Source of the DNA: Tomocerus qinae
Lineage: Eukaryota > Arthropoda > Collembola > Entomobryomorpha > Tomoceridae
Length of the DNA stretch: 64,000 bases
NCBI GenBank assembly: GCA_020055645.1
Contig: CM034549.1
Location: forward strand, 30,589,930 to 30,653,929
Direction of reading: 5' to 3'
Shown here: positions 53,088-62,465 of the stretch, one piece after another
Position numbering within the stretch: the stretch's first letter is position 1
Layout: each line of letters starts with the position of its first letter
The notes under the pieces: generated by a model
Databases searched by the model: none
Seen by the model: only the letters and a program-made list of their open reading frames with translations
What the model was told of the DNA's origin: nothing
Program-made: the position numbers and the translations under genes

Positions 53088-53977
53088 TTAGTTATTAATC
53101 ACCTGTGCAAAACGCACTGCGTTTGGGTTTCCTGGTCCTCGGTTCAGACCTAGCAAAATGGAGAGTGAAAATATCAAAGACTTGAATGAGGACTGGTCCA
53201 AATTTTTTCCCAAGAGATACAAAAGAAACCAATCTCCGACTGAGCAACGCTTTGTAAGCAGCTCGATGTTTTTTCGATAATTTCCAGAAATTGGGGCACC
53301 GATTAAATTCAAAAGATTTTTAGTCCTTGATTTCCGACAGAACATTTCGCAACTCCAACTTAGGACATCCACTACGGTGCAGAAAGAAAGGATGACAAAC
53401 CAAGCCCTGCAATTTTGGGTAGTTAATAATTTAGTGAAGTAACCAATAAGTTGAAATGAGAGAAAGATATCTTACCATATAAAGAGACAGATTTTAGTAT
53501 TGATGCCACTCCAAGATAGAGACAAGAGAGCCGAGTAGAATTCTTGGAAAATGGAATAGATAAATGTAGGGAAGATTCCTGCTACAGATAAATATTCTTT
53601 ATGTTCAGTAGCAAGGTTGGCATGAGTGAATGGCACCTGTACACTTCCGTAAGTACTAATATCACTCTCGAGGAAAAGACTGGCAAGAAAAGCCTGTCCT
53701 AAGAGACCAATACAATTCAAGAAGACGCAGAAGAGATATTTCCACAGAAAACTGTTATTTTCATTATGTCGGATTGTCTCATCCAAATTCTCGACGATAA
53801 AAGCCAGAACTTCTTTCCTTCTTCTACCCGAAACAAGATTGATGTTCGGGTGTGGCGTAAGCTTTTTTATACGCTCTTCTTCCCATGATTTCCATAAGGC
53901 ATGAGGCAAGTACAAGATAAATATTTGGAAGTTTAGGAAGAACATAATCCACTTATAATAGTAGTAATAGGTTGATT
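53088..53977 (-). CDS. Innexin-like gap-junction protein, 5'-incomplete
   Basis: Two clear exons, 53977-53476 and 53406-53088, join in phase 2. Family marks of innexins (invertebrate gap-junction subunits) appear in order: a YYYYYKW variant of the YYQW signature, TM2 (FQIFILYLPHALWKSWE), TM3 with LNCIGLLGQAFLASLF, STYG, a shortened second extracellular loop, TM4 (NTKICLFIWAWFVILSF) and the cytoplasmic GDWFLLYLLGKNLD motif. Both conserved Cys of the second extracellular loop are missing. The N-terminal exon with TM1 and the first loop is unresolved. A candidate is 54,584-54,525 (STLITFTLAAVGAFNW), but I cannot link it in phase. The gene could therefore be a divergent functional innexin or a decaying copy; no internal stop is seen in the two exons. 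Confidence 0.75.
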
Positions 53978-56133
53978 CTAAGAAATAAAATATTGTTTTA
54001 TTTGTACCATCCCGGCACAGAGAAATCTAATAATCTCTTTGTCAAATACTGACATTTTCATTCATAGTTTTGATGAGGAAAACTCTGTAAGAAAGTATAT
54101 AGCTATATTACCCGTACCCTGGCCAAGGTCGTACATCTTGCAAAAAGACAAACGTATGTCAAGGATCAACTAACCAGAAATATTTCAGACTTTAATCAGT
54201 CGGCTATCCAAAATTTGGCACGGCCCAAAATGGCTACTGTGAAAATTGTAAGAATTTATTTCTTGATTAATATAGACTTATGTATCAATTTCCAATTTTG
54301 TTGTACCAAACTAAAGCTAACTTTCGCTATGCCCAAAACTCTCAATTGGAATGCTCATTCTCATTGACATCCAAAACCATATTGCATGTAGTAGTAAATA
54401 ATATTAAAAGTATTTCTTTACAGATTGTTCTTTGTGACCGTACCAATTTAGGAAAAACTGATGCAGAAAAAACGCACGATGAAAAAAACTAAAATTTCGA
54501 CATTTAAAACGAAAAGGTACCCACCTCCAATTAAATGCACCGACTGCTGCTAAAGTGAAAGTTATCAACGTTGAACTCGAATAACTTGGGTATCGATTCT
54601 AGAAAAACATTGTGCTCTTCTCAGAATGTTGTAATAATATGACAGTCCAATCATAGCAGTGATCACAATTCAGTTCAGTCAGATGGTTTGAGTTAACTCA
54701 CTTCAGAATCAGTTACCAGACACGAAGCAGAACGCAATGGACTACAAAAGGCGTTTGTATTCGAATCTTTTTGTTTCTAAATCTACATAGGTACCTCTAT
54801 TGGTCTTGTACTATCACGTATTTGACTCATAGGCCAATGTCCTGACTCCCATCTCCGTCAATAAAACATTTGTCAAATGCCTTCTGTACTACAATTTATC
54901 ATAATAATATAAAAAGTAATAGAGCTAGAAGTTTATTGCGAATGCTAACGTTGAATATGCATGAAGGAGAGTTTAGAATAGTTTAGAAAAAGCCTAGCCA
55001 ATGTACATAGCTTATACTAACGAGGAATCTCTCTGACAAAGTTGTCGCATTCAGATGGATTAGAAATAATTACGAGTGTGTAAAATCTTCTAGTCAAATT
55101 GTAGACGTGAAGTAGCGATATCAAATATCTGATGTACAATAAAAGATAACCTAACCTAACCTAAATAATATCAGTTAGGACTGAAAATGGGTAGGGTAGG
55201 TAAATGCACTTGGGTGCAATTGATCGTCAAGAAGTTCCCTTGTCATTAATTGTAAGTTCATGCAAAATGAAACCATGTGCAAGATAAAGCTTGTCACAAC
55301 GACAGCAATACGTGATATACCATTCTCACTTTAGCCGTATTTTAAAGACTACTGAATACATTAAAAAGGCGGAGGCTAAAAAGCATAGGCGTAAGTCTGC
55401 AAACTTTAAAGACAAGTTCATTTATCTTTATGGTAGTTTTATGTTTTTAATTACCACATGTTGTACTCAGTTCATTACTCTTAATGTTTGTCTTTCCATT
55501 TTGTTTCCCTCTTTTACTAGCGTATGAATGACTATAGGGTTATTGTCAATAAAATAAAATTTAAACGATTCGTTTTATCGACAAGCTATTAAATAATATA
55601 GTATACTAGCACAATGTAGACGTCCAGTAAAAAACATTATAAAATAACACCCTTTTAAGTAGGGAACTTTTAGCAGTTTTTCACGTAAAAATAGTATTTT
55701 ACCCCATTTTGGTTCAATTCGGTCCAATTCAGTCCAATTTGGTCAAATGTAGTCCATACCGTCCTTCCTTTGAATAATGCTTATATGCTCTATAGAGATT
55801 ATTTAATACTGAACTGTTACTGAATATTTATGAACTCCAAACGTAATATTGATAAAAAATTTCTTAGGTACGCTAAGAAGTTCGTCTCATTATAGTTACA
55901 GCCAAGGTAAACACTAAGTATTTGCACCTTGAAACTTCATTACAATATGTAATGCAAAATGCAGGATTTTGCTATTGGGCAATTTATGCAACCCCGAATT
56001 CCTGTTCATATCCCTATAAGATTCAGATTGCAATGTAGACAAAAAGTATTTGATGAAGGATGAGAAAGTATTTGGATGAAAAGTTATTATACGAACTCAC
56101 AGGAAAGTTAGTTTTGCTCATAGCATTCATCAT
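53978..56133. other. Region upstream of the innexin
   Basis: This should contain the missing innexin 5' exon(s). A TM1-like segment is encoded on the - strand at 54,584-54,525, ending at a GTGGGT donor. Three copies of CCTAA lie at 55,150-55,164. Nothing else is supported; frames such as 55,291-55,527 lack features. Confidence 0.4.
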
Positions 56134-56454
56134 TCAGGACACTAGAGAGATATTTTCAATTTTAAGCAATTTTTGACCTAATTCCTTTTGCTTGATAAAT
56201 GCACACAAAGTTTCTCGAGTGTGTTGAGTAAAACTTGGGATATATTGTCCAATCCCTTTTAGTTCTATGTAAATATAAGGATTCCTACTAATATTAAACA
56301 TAACATAGTCACGAGCTGATGAATCATTTGAAAGTATGCCCGAATTATGAACAAGGTACGTGTCTGTCTCAAGGACTCTTGACAAAACTGAAATCTGACC
56401 AGAAAACACTAACGTCAACACAATCACGTAATACCAGGCGTCGGAGAAATGCAT
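56134..56454 (-). CDS. Possible small secreted protein
   Basis: This is a single open frame of 106 residues. The N-terminus looks like a signal peptide (hydrophobic core YYVIVLTLVFSG), followed by a short polar protein with one mature-chain Cys, two NxS sites and a helical, Lys/Glu-rich C-terminus. There is no recognised family. It could be a first exon that splices further before the stop. It is supported only by the signal peptide and its length, so it remains tentative. Confidence 0.35.
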   Translation of the reverse strand: MHFSDAWYYVIVLTLVFSGQISVLSRVLETDTYLVHNSGILSNDSSARDYVMFNISRNPYIYIELKGIGQYIPSFTQHTRETLCAFIKQKELGQKLLKIENISLVS

Positions 56455-57825
56455 TGGTAGCTAAATCTGAGACATAAAGGCCATTACAGATTAACAAAAG
56501 TGATTTTGCTTTCATCTTCTCTATTTACAAATGACAACACATGCTTGTACATACTTGAACTGCCACATTTGGCATTATCTTGAACTCAAAACCATATAGC
56601 TACACATAACCCTATATCAGCCCTGCTACTTTATACAAAGTAAACAAATGTCCGTTGTTTGTTCAGAGATAAGAAAATGGATAACAAAGAACTCATACCA
56701 TGTGCTATTCAATTTAATATAAACTACGCAGATACTACTGTAGCAATCGTTACAAAAGAGACAACCATTAGTATCGATTGGTAATATCTGATTCTATTAC
56801 TTTGGATGTGTATCAAGTGTCTGAAAAAGCCAGGCTCCCTTCCCATCTCATAATATGTCATTTAATTTTTATTGCGCATTGATAATCATAATATTTGCAA
56901 CACTATGCACCATAACATTAATATCTCTTAGCATTAGCCCAACAATCACATGTGTAATTAGGTTCAGTATAATTTTAACTAGATATGTACAAATTCATTC
57001 TTCTAATACCTAATCAATAAATTTGTTGTATGTTGTTCTCCAAAATTGGAGTATTTTCAAGAAATTCAAAAATCAGAAGTGTAAACTGGTAAAGATTCTA
57101 CAGCGATCTACACTGTATGATGCACCGATTTAATTATGTAATATGGAAAGTTATAGATGATGAATATTCGTTGTAATTTAGTTATTTACATACTAGAGGA
57201 GTGTAGAAGTACGAATAATGAAAATATTATTTAGAAACTAGATAGAAATACAAGGACAAGGTTCCGATACGAGTATGGACAGTCAGTTATTGTTAGCTAT
57301 TAGTTAATCCTACAATAAATAATAAGAAAGGAAAACTTGTTAAGAAAGGAATAAAAAAGTAATGTTATTTGATACCAAAGATGGATATATAAAAAGTTGT
57401 TATTATTATTGCTTTATTATGCTATAAATGTGGAGCACAGATAAAATTAGTCGAACGAGTCAACATCTAGCCAAAACAAATCATCTTTAAGACACCCTAA
57501 TCAGCTATCAAAAAGTTGAGATTAGTTTTTTATGACCTGTGAGATGCAGTGTAGGGCAAGTATTACAGAGATTTATAACGTTGAATGCCTCAATGAATCT
57601 TGTCTTCAGCAGTGATTTGTAACATACCCAAAAGTAGATACAGAAATCATCTTTCAGCGATTGTAAAAAAAAACTCCATTATGATGAAAGTTTACTTAAG
57701 AAAGTACCCAAAGCTTTCTGATTCAGAATAATTCTATTTTATTCGTTAACCAATTGCTTCTGTAGCCACTTACATCCTAAAGCTAAGAACCTAATCTAAT
57801 TTTAGCTCAACCTTGATTCTCCATC
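56455..57825. other. Intergenic region upstream of EB3
   Basis: This is 1.4 kb of AT-rich sequence between the possible small secreted gene (-) and EB3 (+). It presumably holds the promoters of both. No coding or repeat feature stands out. Confidence 0.5.
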
Positions 57826-59457
57826 ATGAAAAAGGTAAGAAAAATATTTCTTGTATGGTGAACTATTGTGTAAATAAATGGGTTTTCGGTATAAAATCTG
57901 GGATAGCTATCCAATATAATAGAAATGATTTTGATTTAGGTTATTGTAACTTCATTAGAAGCATTGATAGTACTGTTGACTATTATTACATTGGTGTACG
58001 GATCACGTAATGTAATTCGATATTCTTCCTCTGGGGTCCGGTTAACTGTGGAACGTGAGAAGTCAATAGACGTTATATCTGGGAATTTGAGGAAATTCGG
58101 TGAGTCTTGCAATGAGACTTACAAATGCGACTTTAACAACTGGTTGATATGTGAGACAAGGTCTGAGAACATAATTACATCATCACAGCCTGCACTCAAC
58201 TTCACAGAGTCAGGAAATGATTCAAGAGCAAATGGGACAAGGGACAAAGAAGGTAGATGCGTTTGCAGGGACAGTGATGATTTATTCTTTGAGGAGTTGT
58301 CGAATCGTTGTGTGGCCCGAGTAGGAGCAACATGCAGACGTATTTTACATCCTCCTAACGATGAATGGTGGAAAGAGCTGTCTTTAGTAGGAATCCCAAA
58401 GGGCCCTTCAAACATGTCAATTCTCTCTAATGCAAATGATAATAGAATGGCGAAACGTATTGAGTGTGCACATAATGCTATATGTGATTCTACTCCGATC
58501 TTCGCTCCGAGGTGCAGATGTCACAAAGGTTACTACTCCACTGCACAAGGAACGTGTCAGATGCAGAAAACATCTCCAGAGCCATGTACTTCCTCGGATG
58601 AATGTATTCTGCTCCTCTCCTGCATTGACAATGTCTGTCGGTGCAGAAACTCTTTGATCTTTGACAAAAGAGAGAATAGATGTGCCATTCCTAATGGCGC
58701 TCCTTGTGACCCACTCGACTCAAACCAGAATCAAAGGGTGCCGATCAAATTTCAACACTGCACTTCTAATGCCGTCTGTAATCTTCTCACCAAAACTTGT
58801 CAGTGCAAAAACGGCCCACACAGTTCTTCCTCCGATGGCTCTTGTCGTCCTACATACGCAGAACTCTGCTCCAAAGACCATCCTTGTGCACATTCTTATG
58901 CTTGTCATAATGGACGCTGCTCTTGTAAATTCCATTTCCATCAACAGTATGATCAACTGACCAAGGAATGTAGGAGTCTTGTTCATGGACCGTGCAACGA
59001 AAAATCCTACGCTTTCAACTGCACAGAAAATGCTCAATGCTCTGATTCCCCGAATGGAAACTTCAAAGAATGTCGCTGCAGCCCTGGATATTTGGATACT
59101 GAGCTTGGAAATTGCTTAAAAACACACGACACAGAATGTCAACATGATAACGAATGCTATCCTAATTTATTCTGCATTGATTACAAATGCCAGTGTAGAG
59201 ATACGTTCCAGTTATTCAATTCCGATACCAGACGCTGTGAAGGTATTGTTGGCTCACGCTGTTCAATCACTAATTCGGGAAACACGAATCAAAATTATCA
59301 CCCATTGTTATCTGCATCAACATCTTTACACTGTGTCCCCAATGCTAAATGTGTTTCAAGCAGTTTTAACAATTCTTATGGATATTGTCAGTGTAACTAC
59401 ACCACCACTTCTGAAAGGGAATGCTATCGCAAATCTAACGAACTATATGTAGACTGA
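57826..59457 (+). CDS. Secreted EB-type cysteine-rich protein (EB3)
   Basis: The start is in a tiny first exon, 57826-57834 (ATG AAA AAG, donor GTAAGA), spliced in phase 0 to 57940-59457; together they encode 508 residues. The large exon has no in-frame ATG near its beginning (its first possible start is a TTG at 57,964). The joined sequence gives a typical signal peptide with basic N-terminus and core LIVLLTIITLVYG. The mature chain has EB modules matching the paralogues: KFGESC, GRCVC, RVGATC, GYYSTAQGTC, CRCRNSLIFD, CQCKNG, CSCKFHFHQQYD, CRCSPGYLD and FNSDTRRCEGIVGSRC. A 30-residue Ser/Asn/Thr-rich insert splits the first module before GRCVC, and a shorter one sits in the C-terminal loop. 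AATAAA lies at 59,679. Confidence 0.84.
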
Positions 59458-60252
59458 TTCTGTACTCGCATTTAAATCTAGATTAATATCTATACATACG
59501 GACAAGATGCATAATATAAGTTTCAATCTGATTTTCTCATGGAATATTGTTCGTATTACATAAAGCAGTAAAAAGGCTACTTGCACTAAATGTAAACATC
59601 TCAAGCTTTAAGGGCCTTCCTGCATATGGGATATTTAAAGTCAAATCAGTTCATGTCTGTTGTCCTAAAGTTATGTTAAATAAAAACATTTTTCGTGGAA
59701 CATTTATCATTTGGAGATGATTTTTTTGAACCTGATACTAACATTCTCGTTACTCACAAAAGGTAGAGACTGTAATATTCTGCCGATACTGCTACGAAAA
59801 TGTCGTTTGGTACACATTTCTAATGCTCAAAGCAGCACAGCGATCTGATTCGTCCGATTGAGAAAAATATTCACTATTTGAGACATATTTCCTGAATGGA
59901 TAGTCTACAACTATTTAGTGGTATAATAAAGCTAAGCAGTATTTATTTTATGTATGCTAAACTGTTTTGTATTTAATTAACATCTGTTGCGAGAAACCTG
60001 ATATTACAGTTGTAAAAGTACGAAGAATCAAACTTAGAGCAGATTAGTACTTAGCATTACGAATCCAGATTAGATTTATCTTCCAAATAAAATGCAGGAT
60101 ATCATAGATAGAAGGATATGTCATGTACATTAGTACTAAGTACCACATCCAGAGAAGATGTATTGAATTTGAGACTTTCTGCACGGAACAATCATAAATT
60201 ACAATCTAAAATCGTGAAAACCTGCATTTAATAATTCATAGAGTATTAAAAT
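59458..60252. other. EB3-EB4 intergenic region
   Basis: This spacer of about 800 bp holds the EB3 3'UTR with AATAAA at 59,679-59,684, and presumably the EB4 promoter. No coding sequence is seen. Confidence 0.5.
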
Positions 60253-61839
60253 ATGTTTTACCTTTTGGGAAAAGGAGTTGTAATAATAGTAGTTTTTAAT
60301 ATCTGCCTAGAAAGTATAATTTTAGTTTCAAGCAAATCAATTCCAAACGAAAAGCCAGATGGGAGTTTGACGGATTCATCGCTGAATGGGAGTAGTTCAT
60401 TAATTTTCCCGATTCCGTTTGTGAATGAAATAGTGGAGTACTACACGAAGGAGTTTGGACAGCCATGTAACAGGTACGACAAATGTGACTACAGATTCTG
60501 GTTGAGCTGTCGGAATGAAACGTGTCAATGTCAAAAAGGGGAGATTTTCTACGACGAGACGAGAAATTTGTGCGTTGCAAAAGTAGGGACTCCGTGTAAG
60601 AGAAAAGTTCGTTTGGACGATGAAGGTGTCCTTGTTGCTGTCAAAGCGGACGATGTGAATCGTCTGCACCAAATTTCGCAAACTGTTGAAAACAATATTT
60701 TGTATGATGTGATTGAATGTCCAGCTCATGCATTTTGCGACGGGCGACTTTGTCACTGTGAATCAGGATATTACACAGACAGTGAAAATGGAGTCTGTCT
60801 CCGACAGAAAGAAATTCATCAAGAATGTCAAAACGACGGAGAATGTAAAAGTGCGTCGATATTTCACTGTCTCGGAGGAAAATGTGTTTGTCAAGAACCA
60901 CGAAAGTACGATGCTGAAATAGATAAATGTACTGTGTGGGTTTCCACAGGGAATTGTTCAGTGACAGTTTCCGGTGACGATGACTGTCCTCAGCACTCAA
61001 GATGTGTAAGTGGAACTTGTGTCTGTAATGATGGTTATGCTATCACATCAGATAGAAAATGCGCCCGGGGCTACAAACAAAGTTGTTCAAAAGAAAACCC
61101 ATGCAGTGACATTTTCCTCTCTTGCAGAAACAAAATGTGCGATTGCCAATTTCCATATCATCAATATTACAAGGAAGAGGAGAAGAGATGTGTGAGTCTC
61201 GTCGGAGGATTCTGCAGTGTGGACGAAGAACCTTATAAAACTGTAGAATGTACAGAAAATGCAAATTGCACCTTCAATGAGTTTTACAATGAGTGTGTTT
61301 GCCATCCCGGGTATATTGAGAATGCTCTTGGGAAATGTAGCAAAAGTTATGGGATGTTGTGCAAAGAAAACTCAGAGTGTGACCGAGGAGCGCAGTTAGA
61401 ATGCATTAATGGATTTTGTCACTGCCCAGATAAACTCAGAGTTTATGATAAGCGTCTCAAGATCTGTGTTGGCCTCGTTGGCTCCAAGTGTCTTTACAAT
61501 CCTCAAGACTCAGATGCAAGACACGGCGGGGTAAATGTAAACATGTTTGGCTATGCAAGAAGATTCTCCCGCAGTTTAACAACCAGAATGTACAAGCACA
61601 ATGTTAATCGCATTTATTTACATAGAGACACTCTAGGAACCTTTTTCTATCCCGTCTCGCCTTCTGTTCAAACTGACGAAGAGGATTTCAGACATAATGC
61701 TGACGTCAGCAACATTTGTGTCGAAGGAGCCAGTTGTATCCCAAATAATCCTTACAATACTCAAGATCAGCAGAACGGTAAATGTATCTGCAATAGTTTC
61801 TATATCCCGTTGCCCAACAGAACGTGCAACATGGATTGA
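60253..61839 (+). CDS. Secreted EB-type cysteine-rich protein (EB4)
   Basis: This is an open frame of 528 residues. The signal peptide has the core GVVIIVVFNICLESIILVSS. EB modules follow the same order as the paralogues: EFGQPC, CDYRFWLSC, CQCQKGEIFYD, KVGTPC, CHCESGYYTD, CVCQEPRKYD, CVCNDGYAIT, GYKQSC, CDCQFPYHQYY, CVCHPGYIEN and RVYDKRLKICVGLVGSKC. Between GLVGSKC and CVEGASC the protein carries about 80 residues without Cys, rich in Arg, Asn and Tyr, where EB1 has about 14. Part of this (61,531-61,683) has intron-like borders and is a multiple of three, so it may be an optional intron. The chain ends in a CICNSF module as in EB1. No membrane helix follows the signal peptide. Confidence 0.84.
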   Translation: MFYLLGKGVVIIVVFNICLESIILVSSKSIPNEKPDGSLTDSSLNGSSSLIFPIPFVNEIVEYYTKEFGQPCNRYDKCDYRFWLSCRNETCQCQKGEIFYDETRNLCVAKVGTPCKRKVRLDDEGVLVAVKADDVNRLHQISQTVENNILYDVIECPAHAFCDGRLCHCESGYYTDSENGVCLRQKEIHQECQNDGECKSASIFHCLGGKCVCQEPRKYDAEIDKCTVWVSTGNCSVTVSGDDDCPQHSRCVSGTCVCNDGYAITSDRKCARGYKQSCSKENPCSDIFLSCRNKMCDCQFPYHQYYKEEEKRCVSLVGGFCSVDEEPYKTVECTENANCTFNEFYNECVCHPGYIENALGKCSKSYGMLCKENSECDRGAQLECINGFCHCPDKLRVYDKRLKICVGLVGSKCLYNPQDSDARHGGVNVNMFGYARRFSRSLTTRMYKHNVNRIYLHRDTLGTFFYPVSPSVQTDEEDFRHNADVSNICVEGASCIPNNPYNTQDQQNGKCICNSFYIPLPNRTCNMD

Positions 61840-62465
61840 TAACAATTACCACAAATCATCCGGCTCTCATCTTTGTTATTTATAAATGCTTTTATGTTTA
61901 CATCCAGTTTTATATGTAACCTAAATATTCATACCTTTTCATCGTTTCATCTTCTTAAGCCCGACTCTAATCTACGACTCGGTATGGAGATCAAAACTTA
62001 ATTTATTCTCTTGTGCTAGTTGAAGATGAATGACCTTTCAGGAGCTAATTTGACATCTGCTGTCTCATCATACTTATCTTGATAAGAACTTACCTCAGAA
62101 TAGTACAGATGCAAGATATTTTAAGTACGTAGTAGTAATAAATAGTAAAGTGGTAATAAGTACATAACGTTCTCTATTCACATGTGCAGAATCTCTTTAG
62201 AAATTGATAGACAAATTGGGAAGACGTAAGTTTTCAACTTGAGATTGAGAAGATGAAGTGCAATGAGGAAATAGATGAATAACAGTTTATTCAGGTTTGC
62301 AATAGACTACTAAGTATGATATAATGGCAATAATGAGATGTACCTGACGGTGAACTGATAAAGTGGCAATATTCGGAACAAAATGATCTGTTGAGGTTAG
62401 GTTTAGGAGGATTTCGTTTGAAAATTCTGGTCAGTGAAGAAAATACCTTCACGATGTTAGGTAGA
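61840..62465. other. EB4-EB5 intergenic region
   Basis: This spacer of about 630 bp has AATAAA in the run near 62,140. It presumably holds the EB5 promoter. Nothing else is seen. Confidence 0.5.

Noticed and set aside
53978-54584. Candidate innexin 5' exons (TM1-like STLITFTLAAVGAFNW and a CysAlaGlyMet segment near 54,005)
   Set aside because: I could not link them in phase to the secure exons without stops, so they are mentioned only as candidates.
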